A DNA stretch of 38,997 bases, from positions 1 to 38,997 of IMG/VR virus record IMGVR_UViG_3300047491_000684, one strand, 5' to 3'. The translations under genes and the position numbers were made by a program. Within the stretch, counting starts at the first letter, position 1. Every line of letters begins with the position of its first letter. The stretch is from a virus. Positions 26,244 to 33,557 of this stretch are shown here, in pieces. Under the pieces are notes generated by a model. It was not told the origin of the DNA and did no database searches. It saw only the letters and a list, made by a program, of their open reading frames with translations.

Positions 26244-26252
26244 ATATTTATA
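26244..26252 (+). promoter_or_regulatory. ATATTTATA box upstream of the gene at 26260
   Basis: TTATATTTATACT (26242-26254) matches the strings at 104 and 12662 except for one base. It is only 7 nt before the ATG, so if it is a promoter the transcript would be leaderless or nearly so. Confidence 0.3.
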
Positions 26253-26259
26253 CTCTGAT

Positions 26260-27009
26260 ATGAACAAACTTGGACAAAAATTTCACACGATGGTAAACCG
26301 AATCCTCCGAGAGGAATTGGACAAGACTAGTGCAGTTGGTACTAAATCACCCTTACGGGTACCTGAAATGAATGGTAATGGCATTAATGCTGATAAAAAG
26401 CCAAAAACATTCGGTTCCGATGCTAATAGTAAGGATTTGCAAACTAAAGAAAGTTTGCTCGCAGACTTGATTAAAGTGACGAAGGGAATCGGCGAAGATA
26501 TTTTGGTGGTATGGAATGACCACGATGATTTAATGGTTAGTGCAAGAGATCTTAATTATATTCGTATTTCACCCCGATGGACTGATTATTATGTTATTGA
26601 AATGATGACTCGTAACGAAGATCGGATATGGGTCACGGGTCAATCGTGGGAACAAGTTAAAGAATTCGTTAAAACAAATTTAAAAGATTTAGCCAAACAG
26701 CCAACTTATACAGAAAAAGCTTACGATAAATCATATAGAAGTAGAGAAGATCAAACTCCATCTCCAGATAAAGGTTTACCACAAAAAGACAAGCCATCTT
26801 TAAAACCGCTTACTAATGAACCCCAAAAAGATACTAGTAAAAATAAAGAAAAAAATTATACCGAGAAACAAGTAAAGACTGACGATGATTTGCCAGAAAA
26901 GCCGATGAAAGAGGTTAAAAATTTTAAAAAGCAAAGTGATTACAAAGTTCAAGAACCCGTGAAGCTTCGCAAGAAAAAACCAGACACAAAGTTAACAGTT
27001 AAATCGTAA
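26260..27009 (+). CDS. Charged unknown protein with N-terminal basic helix, probable virion or prohead component
   Basis: A 249-aa protein. The frame extends upstream to 26152 but overlaps the preceding gene there; ATG 26260 follows the intergenic box and gives the helix KFHTMVNRILREELDK, the same type as in the proteins at 130 and 882. Residues 65-145 form a small domain (DILVVWNDHDDLMV, YYVIEMMTRNEDRIWV). The last 100 residues are Lys/Asp/Pro-rich and disordered-looking. The gene ends just before an intrinsic terminator. Function unknown; the shared helix and box suggest packaging with the virion proteins. Confidence 0.65.
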   Translation: MNKLGQKFHTMVNRILREELDKTSAVGTKSPLRVPEMNGNGINADKKPKTFGSDANSKDLQTKESLLADLIKVTKGIGEDILVVWNDHDDLMVSARDLNYIRISPRWTDYYVIEMMTRNEDRIWVTGQSWEQVKEFVKTNLKDLAKQPTYTEKAYDKSYRSREDQTPSPDKGLPQKDKPSLKPLTNEPQKDTSKNKEKNYTEKQVKTDDDLPEKPMKEVKNFKKQSDYKVQEPVKLRKKKPDTKLTVKS

Positions 27010-27013
27010 TACT

Positions 27014-27037
27014 GCGGCTCTTCGGAGCCGCTTTTTT
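27014..27037 (+). terminator. Intrinsic terminator with UUCG tetraloop
   Basis: GCGGCTC (27014-27020), TTCG (27021-27024) and GAGCCGC (27025-27031) form a 7-bp G/C-rich stem followed by six T. This is a textbook rho-independent terminator closing the transcript of the preceding genes. Confidence 0.9.
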
Positions 27038-27077
27038 ATTTGACACTCGTACAATTTTGTGGCATCATCTGCGGCAA

Positions 27078-28013
27078 ATGAGTGATATTACGATAAATGA
27101 TGTTATACGCAAGTGTAATTCTTTCAAGCCGGAAGAATTGATAATCGACGATTTGAAGTGGAAATATCTCGTGCGAGCAGTAATGCGTGCGAAGAATATT
27201 ATGATCGTCGGGCCATCGGGCTGTGCCAAAACTATGGCTGCACGATGCGTTTGTAAATCGTTGGCGAGGCCATTCTTTGTATTTAATTGCGGCGGCGGTC
27301 AGGACGCTAGAGCAACATTGATCGGCAATACCGTTTTAAAAAAAGAATTGGGAACCTTATTTCATCAATCCCAATTTGCGCAGGCGATCCAGACTGAGAA
27401 TGCCGTGATTTTGTTGGATGAACTGACAAGAGGTGGGCATGATTTTTGGAATATTTTATTTCCCGTTTTAGATCCAACTCAGCGCACATTAAGATTGGAC
27501 GAGCAGGAAGGATCTCCAACTATTAGTGTTGCTAAGACTGTTTGTTTTATCGCTACGGCTAATATCGGAAATGAATATACTGCCACGAGAGTCTTGGATC
27601 GGGCGTTATCTCGGCGATTCCCTATAAAATTAGAAATGCTCCCGCTGAATGGGGAACAATTAAAAACTCTCTTTTCTATTCTTTTTCCTACACGTACACA
27701 AGAACAAATAACGGCGATGGGCACGTTAATAGCAATTTCGGAAGATTTGATTGCTCAATGCAAAATGGAAGATGCTAAAATTTCTACGTTTATTTCTCCC
27801 GCAAATATAGTAGAAATGGCCGAATTGGTTATGGATGGATTTACGACTGAAGAGATTGCCGAAGCTGCTATTTATCCTGAGTATCCCGATGATGGGGGCA
27901 TAGGAGAGAGTGAGCGGGTATATGTGAAGGGAGTTGTTCAAAAACATTTCCCAAAAAACGTAAAGAGTCCGATCAACGATCCACTCGCAAGTAGATCTCG
28001 AGCTAAATTCTAA
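27078..28013 (+). CDS. MoxR-type AAA+ ATPase
   Basis: A 311-aa AAA+ ATPase of the MoxR/CbbQ/CobS group. Walker A is GPSGCAKT (K51). Walker B is AVILLDELTRG (D114, E115). The sensor I region is VCFIATANIGNEY and the arginine finger region is LDRALSRRFPIKL. I chose ATG 27078 over the longer TTG frame at 27057, which begins inside the region after the terminator. The stop and the start of the next gene overlap as TAATG, so the two are translationally coupled. MoxR ATPases usually work with VWA-domain partners in protein remodelling or metal-cofactor insertion; the coupled gene has such a domain. Its target in the infected cell is unknown. Confidence 0.85.
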   Translation: MSDITINDVIRKCNSFKPEELIIDDLKWKYLVRAVMRAKNIMIVGPSGCAKTMAARCVCKSLARPFFVFNCGGGQDARATLIGNTVLKKELGTLFHQSQFAQAIQTENAVILLDELTRGGHDFWNILFPVLDPTQRTLRLDEQEGSPTISVAKTVCFIATANIGNEYTATRVLDRALSRRFPIKLEMLPLNGEQLKTLFSILFPTRTQEQITAMGTLIAISEDLIAQCKMEDAKISTFISPANIVEMAELVMDGFTTEEIAEAAIYPEYPDDGGIGESERVYVKGVVQKHFPKNVKSPINDPLASRSRAKF

Positions 28014-30199
28014 TGGGACACGGCAGAACAATTTCGCCTGCGGAAGCTGAATTTTGGATGGATACCGGTGTATTTACTGGGTTTATAGAGGAACAAACAA
28101 ATTCGTCCAATCAGACACTTACGTTTAATATCGATATGGTGAGACTGGCATCGGTAAGAACCGCCATCTCTAATTTTGTTCGTATCTTGACTCGCAAGGC
28201 AATTCCTGTTTATTTTCACGATGGTTCGAGTGTGAATTATGGCGGTGATGTTATTTATATATCTGCCAAAATAACTAATATGCACGAGTTTGATCGGGCG
28301 GTTGGACTTGCATTGCACGAAGCGTCTCATACTCTCCTTACAGATTTTGATCAAATAAAATGTGCTTGGGCTAACATCCCACGTCACATCCTTGCGCTAT
28401 CCGATAAAAAAAATATCTGTCGATCATCTTTGGAAAAATTTATCCACGGTATGTGGAATGTTATAGAAGATCGATATGTGGATACTTATGTTTTTAACGA
28501 AGCCCCCGGCTATAGAGGATATTATGCCGCTTTATATGATGATTTAAATAATAACGCCATAGGGCAATATTTGCAGGGTGATTATTTTCGTTATCCCAGT
28601 TTAAAATCTTACGATTTCAGAATTGCCAACTTCACTAATGAACTTACAGACTTGTCCGCCTTGCCTCAATTAGAAGATATTGCGAGAACGATTGGTATTT
28701 CGAATATAGGCCGTTTGAACACGACAAAAAAGCGAATTCAGTGTGCGTTTGATGTTACGGAGATGGTTTTGAAATGTATTGATAAGCACGAAGAAATGGG
28801 CGGGCAGGATAGTAATAAATCTCAAAAACATAAGAAATTCGCAGATCCATCTGACTATTTTGATTTTGGCGATGATTCTGCCAAATCTACGGAAAGTGGC
28901 GAAAATAATGATGGGGATGGTGAGGTTGATCTTGGCAAGAAGATGGTCGGCGAAATCTCTGATATTGTAAATGGGCGCATGTCGCCGTATAAATCCACAG
29001 AGAATAAGGATGCGGTTGAGAAGATTTCGGATAGCCAGATAGATGCTGAGATAGAAAAGGAAATTAAAACTCTCGTAGAACAGCAAAAACAATTTCTTAC
29101 GGGCAACATAAAGAAAGAAGCAGTTACAAAGCAGCAAAAAGCATTATTGGATTTGATCGAAAAGCACGGCATAACTTTGGTTCGGGTGGATGTGCCATCG
29201 GCTTTGAGTGGGAATGATGTTAGTCTAAAGATAGATTGTGTCGTAGTTCAAAAAATGACCAGAGAGTTGGTTCTTTCGGGCACGGATATGTTTCCATTAT
29301 CGGGAGGGATGAAAATTGGAGATAGCGATCCCACTCCTCCCGACGAAATGTTGAATGCCGTAAGAGCTGGCGAAAATCTCGGAGCCAAACTTGGACGTAG
29401 ACTTCAGATTAGAGCCGAGGCCAACCCCGTTAAAAGCATTCGAAAGAAGTGTGGCAAAATTAATAAACGGCGACTTCACGCCGCAGGATTTGACGCAGAT
29501 GATCTCTTTTATAAAATACATGTAGAAGAGTACCCCGCTGCCAATCTTCATATTACCGTGGATGCAAGTAGTTCTATGACGGGTGAAAAATGGTATAAGA
29601 CTATGACGGCGGTAACTGCGATCTGCAAGGCGGCGTCTATGGTGAATAATATTCACATTACAGTATCATTTAGAAGTACACAGACTTCTGGAGACACAGA
29701 GCTTCCATACATTGTAATGGCATATGATTCAAAAGTAGATAAGTTTTCAAAAATCAGAACTTTGTTTCCATATTTGCTTCCGTCTGGATGTACTCCTGAA
29801 GGACTTGCTTTTAGCGCCATAATGAATCTTTTTGAAGAAATCGCCCCCGATGAAGAAGATCGTTATATGCTCAACCTTTCAGATGGCGAGCCATATTTCA
29901 GAATGATTGCTCCTGAGACAAGATCCATTGTTACATATAACGATGATCTCGGAACATCTCATACGAAGACACAGATAGATAAAATTCGGCAACACGGGGT
30001 TGAGATTTTAAGTTATTTCATTGAAGAGTCGTGGATGAGTCCTAAAGCGACATCCACAAAAACGGTCACAACTGAAAGCCACCTTCGTAAAAATTTTAGA
30101 AAAATGTATGGCAAAGATTCTAAATTTATTCGAGTGGATGAAATTGGCGATCTGGCAAAGACGCTGAACGCATTGTTTTTGAGCAAGAGTGGAAAATAA
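28013..30199 (+). CDS. VWA-domain protein with HExxH metallopeptidase-like N-terminus
   Basis: A 728-aa protein with two recognisable parts. In the N-terminal part, GLALHEASHTLL gives an HExxH zinc site (H102, E103, H106), and NVIEDRYVDTY supplies a likely third ligand (E152), the gluzincin-like pattern seen in CobT-related proteins. A low-complexity acidic stretch (about 265-320) and a Lys/Gln-rich helix follow. The C-terminal part is a VWA domain with an intact MIDAS: DASSS (D517, S519, S521), a Thr in SGCTPEG, and an Asp in LSDGEP. It is coupled to the MoxR ATPase by a 1-nt overlap. I infer a chaperone-protease-like pair acting on a host or viral complex; the substrate is unknown. Confidence 0.82.
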   Translation: MGHGRTISPAEAEFWMDTGVFTGFIEEQTNSSNQTLTFNIDMVRLASVRTAISNFVRILTRKAIPVYFHDGSSVNYGGDVIYISAKITNMHEFDRAVGLALHEASHTLLTDFDQIKCAWANIPRHILALSDKKNICRSSLEKFIHGMWNVIEDRYVDTYVFNEAPGYRGYYAALYDDLNNNAIGQYLQGDYFRYPSLKSYDFRIANFTNELTDLSALPQLEDIARTIGISNIGRLNTTKKRIQCAFDVTEMVLKCIDKHEEMGGQDSNKSQKHKKFADPSDYFDFGDDSAKSTESGENNDGDGEVDLGKKMVGEISDIVNGRMSPYKSTENKDAVEKISDSQIDAEIEKEIKTLVEQQKQFLTGNIKKEAVTKQQKALLDLIEKHGITLVRVDVPSALSGNDVSLKIDCVVVQKMTRELVLSGTDMFPLSGGMKIGDSDPTPPDEMLNAVRAGENLGAKLGRRLQIRAEANPVKSIRKKCGKINKRRLHAAGFDADDLFYKIHVEEYPAANLHITVDASSSMTGEKWYKTMTAVTAICKAASMVNNIHITVSFRSTQTSGDTELPYIVMAYDSKVDKFSKIRTLFPYLLPSGCTPEGLAFSAIMNLFEEIAPDEEDRYMLNLSDGEPYFRMIAPETRSIVTYNDDLGTSHTKTQIDKIRQHGVEILSYFIEESWMSPKATSTKTVTTESHLRKNFRKMYGKDSKFIRVDEIGDLAKTLNALFLSKSGK

Positions 30200-30206
30200 A
30201 ACTTGC

Positions 30207-30235
30207 TTGACATTTGATAATAGATCGAGTAATAT
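30207..30235 (+). promoter_or_regulatory. Strong sigma70-like promoter
   Basis: TTGACA (30207-30212) matches the -35 consensus exactly. TAATAT (30230-30235) lies 17 nt downstream. The next ATG is at 30275. This is the best host-type promoter in the window and suggests early expression of the genes that follow. Confidence 0.7.
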
Positions 30236-30274
30236 GTGGGCGTTAGGTTAAACCAATTATAACGTAATTAATTT

Positions 30275-30640
30275 ATGACACATCGAAAAAATCAAACTCC
30301 AGTATGGCCGACTGATTCGCATTTCACGTTCCAAACGTTACACACACTTAATCCCAATTTTGTGGCGATCACGCTGAGGACGCATTTAATGGAAGCGGTT
30401 GAAACAAAAGCAGTTGCCGAAATAGGATTAGTTCCCGGCGGAAAGGGAAGACCTCCCAAAGTATATGCATTAACCCCCGTGACTAAGACTATTCTTGCAA
30501 AGGCCGAGCAGGATGGTATTATAATGGCAGACAATGCGAACATTTTAGTTTCTGTGCCGATGGCAGCGCCTACCACAAAGCCATCCACAAAGCCATCCAC
30601 GATGCCATCCACGATGCCATCCATCGCCATAGCGTATTAG
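30275..30640 (+). CDS. Small winged-helix-like protein with repeat tail
   Basis: A 121-aa protein. Residues 15-75 look like a winged helix: HFTFQTLHTLNPNFVAITL, then AVAEIGLVPGGKGRPPKVYA, where the GRPPKVY stretch resembles the wing of small DNA-binding proteins. The C-terminal tail repeats T-K-P-S/T-M-P-S four times, encoded by a 12-bp tandem repeat. It is the first gene after the strongest promoter, a usual place for an early transcriptional regulator. The regulator role is inferred. Confidence 0.6.
   Translation: MTHRKNQTPVWPTDSHFTFQTLHTLNPNFVAITLRTHLMEAVETKAVAEIGLVPGGKGRPPKVYALTPVTKTILAKAEQDGIIMADNANILVSVPMAAPTTKPSTKPSTMPSTMPSIAIAY
30569..30628 (+). repeat. 12-bp tandem repeat inside a gene
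   Basis: Five 12-bp units in frame: two outer, imperfect ones and three near-identical central ones (CCATCCACAAAG, then CCATCCACGATG twice). They encode the Thr/Pro/Ser tail of the winged-helix-like protein. Copy number could vary by slippage without changing the frame. Confidence 0.85.
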
Positions 30641-30677
30641 AAAAAATGCTGTATATTTGAGAAACTCTTAATCGGTT

Positions 30678-30881
30678 ATGCCTTCGGATAAAAAAAAGAA
30701 AACAAAGCAATTAAGAGCTTTAAAATTAAGAAAATATCGAATATACGGCATTTTTGATTTTTTGAATAAGAAGCTTATCTATGTCGATTTGAACATCGAG
30801 GATACGTATTTTAAATTTGATTTGGAAGGATATGATTCCGCCAATTATGGCGTTGTATCATTCAATGTAATGCTTGCTTAA
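30678..30881 (+). CDS. Small unknown phage protein
   Basis: A 67-aa protein: a Lys-rich N-terminus (PSDKKKKTKQLRAL), then a compact beta-like core YRIYGIFDFLNKKLIYVDL and a VVSFNVML end. The pattern 'GIF-x-x-x-x-x-K-L-x-Y-V' is one I associate with short conserved proteins of large phages, with no function known to me. It is convergent with the minus-strand gene at 30878, overlapping by 4 nt. Confidence 0.65.
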   Translation: MPSDKKKKTKQLRALKLRKYRIYGIFDFLNKKLIYVDLNIEDTYFKFDLEGYDSANYGVVSFNVMLA

Positions 30882-31177
30882 TATCTAATAAGATATCGCC
30901 CAATATTTTTTATTGGAGCGTTATAAGTTTGAATTCGGCGATATCCTTCCTGTCCGAGAACGTAGGAATAAATACGGACGATGGTATCGGCCTTAACTTT
31001 AAGGTAATCGTCCATTTGTTTGAGATGAGTAATAACAATATTTTTAGAGCCAAAGATTATAGGTATGGTTAAATCACGATCAAATAAGATGGCTGTATTA
31101 AGATCGAGATAGAAGATGTGAAACACTCTTCCATCTATTGTTTTCTTTTCAGGATTTAGAACATTGGCGGCTAACAT
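30878..31177 (-). CDS. Unknown protein on the minus strand
   Basis: A 99-aa protein beginning MLAANVLNPEKKTIDGR. It alternates strands and helices (VFHIFYLDLNTAILFD, IPIIFGSKNIVITH) without a recognised motif. It is the only gene on this strand among the + strand early genes, and its upstream region is the 136-nt gap that also holds a rightward promoter. Balanced composition and neat packing against the convergent gene support coding. Confidence 0.55.
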   Translation of the reverse strand: MLAANVLNPEKKTIDGRVFHIFYLDLNTAILFDRDLTIPIIFGSKNIVITHLKQMDDYLKVKADTIVRIYSYVLGQEGYRRIQTYNAPIKNIGRYLIRY

Positions 31178-31237
31178 ATTTTTAATTGTATATACTAATA
31201 AATAGCGTAAAAAATAAGATCGCAGAATTAAAATAAT

Positions 31238-31266
31238 TTGAATGTATCGTCATAATATGATAAAAT
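31238..31266 (+). promoter_or_regulatory. Sigma70-like promoter in the divergent gap
   Basis: TTGAAT (31238-31243), 17 nt, TAAAAT (31261-31266). The gap from 31178 to 31313 has no gene, and the first downstream ORF begins at 31314. Likely promoter for the clamp-loader cluster. Confidence 0.45.
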
Positions 31267-31313
31267 GCGATCATCTTACAATTTATGGCAATAGTTAAAC
31301 TAAATATATAAGT

Positions 31314-31478
31314 ATGGGTAAAACAGTTCGTAGAGATCAACAGTTCAGGTCACGGAAGCAGGGGCGAGTTTTTACAAAAGATTCCGATTGGAAAACTCGC
31401 AAAAATCGAAAAAATTCCAAAGAATGGGCAAAGACACCGGGCAATTCGGTTACTAGGGATGATATATTCGGTGTATGA
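31314..31478 (+). CDS. 54-aa very basic protein
   Basis: A short ORF beginning MGKTVRRDQQFRSRKQGR, with about a third Lys/Arg, ending TRDDIFGV. Its stop overlaps the start of the next gene as ATGA, which supports real translation. Probably a nucleic-acid-binding or virion-associated peptide; no family recognised. Confidence 0.55.
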   Translation: MGKTVRRDQQFRSRKQGRVFTKDSDWKTRKNRKNSKEWAKTPGNSVTRDDIFGV

Positions 31479-31684
31479 TGATATTCACAATAATTTTATT
31501 ATTGCTCGGATATTTGTCGGCAGGATATTTATTTTATGCTTTTCGTAAAAAACTTAAAGCGGTTTCTGATAAGCAAACAACAATTGCCGCTAAGTGTGAC
31601 ATTCTTTATCAAAATAATCTTACTTTAGCAAACGACCTTAAGAAATTGCGATATGATCTCCAAAAAAAAGCGGGAAGTAAGTAA
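31475..31684 (+). CDS. Small single-TM protein with coiled-coil tail
   Basis: A 69-aa protein with a hydrophobic N-terminus (MIFTIILLLLGYLSAGYLFY) followed by a basic, coiled-coil-like tail (LANDLKKLRYDLQKK). The start overlaps the previous stop (ATGA) and the end overlaps the next gene by 32 nt. The topology resembles small inner-membrane lysis or envelope proteins, but it is too short for a confident assignment. Confidence 0.55.
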   Translation: MMIFTIILLLLGYLSAGYLFYAFRKKLKAVSDKQTTIAAKCDILYQNNLTLANDLKKLRYDLQKKAGSK

Positions 31685-32147
31685 TGCTCCAAAGCGAATT
31701 TCACTATTCGATCATGTAAAGCATATCAGACAGGTTCAAGATCCTAATTATTATATTAATCTGTCCGAGGATGATAGGAAAACATTCTCTCATTTTATGA
31801 TTTTGCGGGCATTATCAATGGATGAGACTATTCTCGAAGATATTGCTGAACTTTACAAGGTCTTTGATAAAATACCATCTCCGCAATTTTATCAACTTTT
31901 AATTGCACTCGTTCCTAAGAATTTTCGGTTCTATCCTTGGATAAAGAGCAGGTCGATGAAGCACGATAAAAAGTTATTGGATTTGGTTGCTTCAAGGTAT
32001 AAAGTACCACGGTATCAGGCGAATGAATATATTAATCTTCTTCTAAGAACCGAAGACGGGCAATCTGAACTTGTTGCGATATGCAAGGCGTTTGGATTGG
32101 ATGATGCGGAGGTAGAAGATATTTTTGAGGAGAAAAAGGACGAGTGA
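31653..32147 (+). CDS. Clamp-loader small subunit, T4 gp62-like
   Basis: A 164-aa protein. The segment FSHFMILRALSMDETILED, then the PQFYQLLIALVPKNFRFYPW region and LLDLVASRYKVPRYQANEYI, matches the order and feel of T4 gp62, the non-ATPase subunit that with gp44 loads the gp45 sliding clamp. The basic N-terminus and acidic C-terminus (EDIFEEKKDE) also agree. Length is slightly below T4 gp62 (about 187 aa). The gp44 and gp45 counterparts are not in the window. The start lies inside the preceding ORF, indicating coupling. Divergence is high; structural comparison would settle it. Confidence 0.68.
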   Translation: MISKKKREVSNAPKRISLFDHVKHIRQVQDPNYYINLSEDDRKTFSHFMILRALSMDETILEDIAELYKVFDKIPSPQFYQLLIALVPKNFRFYPWIKSRSMKHDKKLLDLVASRYKVPRYQANEYINLLLRTEDGQSELVAICKAFGLDDAEVEDIFEEKKDE

Positions 32148-32158
32148 AGGTTTAAGAT

Positions 32159-32422
32159 ATGCATTTTGAAGTAGATATATCGCCCAATAAACGGTGGGTT
32201 CTCTTAGAGGTATCTCAATTAGGTACTACGATGACTATGCAATATGGTAAAACTGATGCCGCCCCGATATTGGAAAATTTGAAAGATGTGGCAAAGCGGA
32301 TGGAAGATATAATTGCGGGGTTACCGGCACAACTCGACGTTAGGGAGGAGGCGCTTTTAAATGCTAGGGAAGCTATGGAAGAGGCATTTAAAGCCGTTTT
32401 AATTCCGAAGAAGGAAGGTTAA
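32159..32422 (+). CDS. Small unknown protein
   Basis: An 87-aa protein opening with a beta-like stretch (MHFEVDISPNKRWVLLEVS) and ending in an Ala/Glu-rich helix (EEALLNAREAMEEAFKAVL). No family recognised. It starts 11 nt after the clamp-loader gene. A strong Shine-Dalgarno (AAGGAAGG) inside its 3' end serves the decayed gene that follows. Confidence 0.55.
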   Translation: MHFEVDISPNKRWVLLEVSQLGTTMTMQYGKTDAAPILENLKDVAKRMEDIIAGLPAQLDVREEALLNAREAMEEAFKAVLIPKKEG

Positions 32423-32424
32423 AT

Positions 32425-32890
32425 ATGATGGTTATATTAACCGAGGATGAGTAATTGAAGCCGAAACTTCAACACGACGAGGACCGAAAGACCTTTGTTA
32501 AGCGAATTGATGTGGAGCTTTCATTGTGGGAATGTGTAGAAGACTTGGTTAAGTTGTACGCTCAGTAATATGGGGCTCCGCCCGAATTTCTCAATCCCAG
32601 ATTCAACGCCGCAATTTCAAAGTTTTGGGAAAGGATAGAATATACAGGCCCGATTTTTTGTTGATGGCAAAATATTAGTAGAAATAAAACCGAAGAAATT
32701 GTGGAATACCGAAGAAGTGGTTGCCAAAAAACTAGCTGCGGAAGTCTTTTGTAATAAAAATGGCTATGAATATAAACTAGTTGATGTAATTCCCAATTCG
32801 AAATTATTGAAAGAAAAGTATCTAAATGGTGAAATAAGATTTGTTGAAAAATATAAAGAAAGGTTTGAACGATATGCGGGAATCATCTAA
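32425..32890 (+). pseudogene. Decayed TnsA-like/PD-(D/E)xK nuclease gene
   Basis: A strong AAGGAAGG (32410-32417) precedes ATG 32425. The frame then reads coherently (MMVILTEDE, KRIDVELSLWECVEDLVKLY, YGAPPEFLNPRFNAAISKFW) but is broken by in-frame TAA at 32452-32454 and 32566-32568. A frameshift near the T run 32654-32659 moves the C-terminal half to another frame: FFVDGKILVEIKPKKLW, then AAEVFCNKNGYEYKLVDV, ending at 32890. The VEIKPKK stretch and the Cys-Gly-Tyr helix are typical of TnsA-like phage nucleases, in which a preceding PDF supplies the metal-binding Asp; here the frameshift falls exactly at that place. Real decay or assembly errors are both possible. The end overlaps the dNMP kinase start. 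Confidence 0.65.
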
Positions 32891-33557
32891 TATAAAAGTG
32901 ATCGGGTGTAGCGGTTATGCCCGCTGTGGGAAAGATACATTTGTGAATATAGCCAAAGATATTTTGGTTAAAAACAATTATACTCCATTGCGAGTAGCCT
33001 TCGCCGATAAACTAAAGGTAGAAGTTGGAGAGATGTTGGCGGATTGCGGGTTCGCAACGCCCAGCAATGCGGAAGATGAGGAACAAAAAAGACGCATTCG
33101 GCCTTTATATGTGTGGTGGGGATGTCAGCGAAGATACGAGAGTGAGGGTCAATTATATTGGGTCAACGCCGTGGATGATCAATTGAAAGCTATAGTGGCT
33201 GATATGACTCATAATGGAATGAGTGACGAGCGAATAGTGGCGATGGTGGCGGATGTTCGATTCGTCAATGAAGCTATGTGGATTCACAATCAGTGGGGTG
33301 GAAAAGTTATCCATTTAAAACGCTATAAACTTGCTTTTGATAAAGTTTTAAAAGATCGGAAGGAATACGATCCTGCACCAAATGAAGAGGAGGCGAAGAA
33401 TGATCCTCTGGTACAAGACATTGCGGATTTTCATATAGAGTGGGAAAGTCGCAGAAAATATACGCCCGGGGCTGCGGTGACAGATTTGTATCTTCGGAGC
33501 ATAGTTCTTAAAACCCTCAACGATATGGGGATTTTTACCGAGACACTGTCGCTATAA
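32874..33557 (+). CDS. Deoxynucleoside monophosphate kinase, T4 gp1-like
   Basis: A 227-aa kinase with the P-loop GCSGYARCGKDT (K20) near the N-terminus. LRVAFADKLKVEVGEML and VADVRFVNEAMWI correspond to the nucleotide and substrate regions of T4 dNMP kinase (gene 1). It converts dNMPs to dNDPs and complements the class II ribonucleotide reductase. ATG 32874 has AAGAAAGG (32856-32863) at good spacing; the longer TTG frame at 32841 is less likely. It overlaps the end of the decayed nuclease gene, and its 3' end overlaps the convergent minus-strand gene by 23 nt. Confidence 0.78.
   Translation: MRESSNIKVIGCSGYARCGKDTFVNIAKDILVKNNYTPLRVAFADKLKVEVGEMLADCGFATPSNAEDEEQKRRIRPLYVWWGCQRRYESEGQLYWVNAVDDQLKAIVADMTHNGMSDERIVAMVADVRFVNEAMWIHNQWGGKVIHLKRYKLAFDKVLKDRKEYDPAPNEEEAKNDPLVQDIADFHIEWESRRKYTPGAAVTDLYLRSIVLKTLNDMGIFTETLSL

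Noticed and set aside
26152-26259. N-terminal extension of the charged protein into the preceding gene
   Set aside because: It would overlap the TM/coiled-coil gene by 68 nt, and the conserved-type helix and intergenic box point to the ATG at 26260.
27040-27068. TTGACA after the intrinsic terminator as a promoter for the MoxR gene
   Set aside because: The -35 is perfect, but no acceptable -10 lies 15-19 nt downstream (CATCAT at 17 nt).
30569-30628. Regularly repeated units that might be a CRISPR or iteron array
   Set aside because: The units are 12 bp, directly adjacent without spacers, and in frame inside a coding region, so they are a protein repeat.
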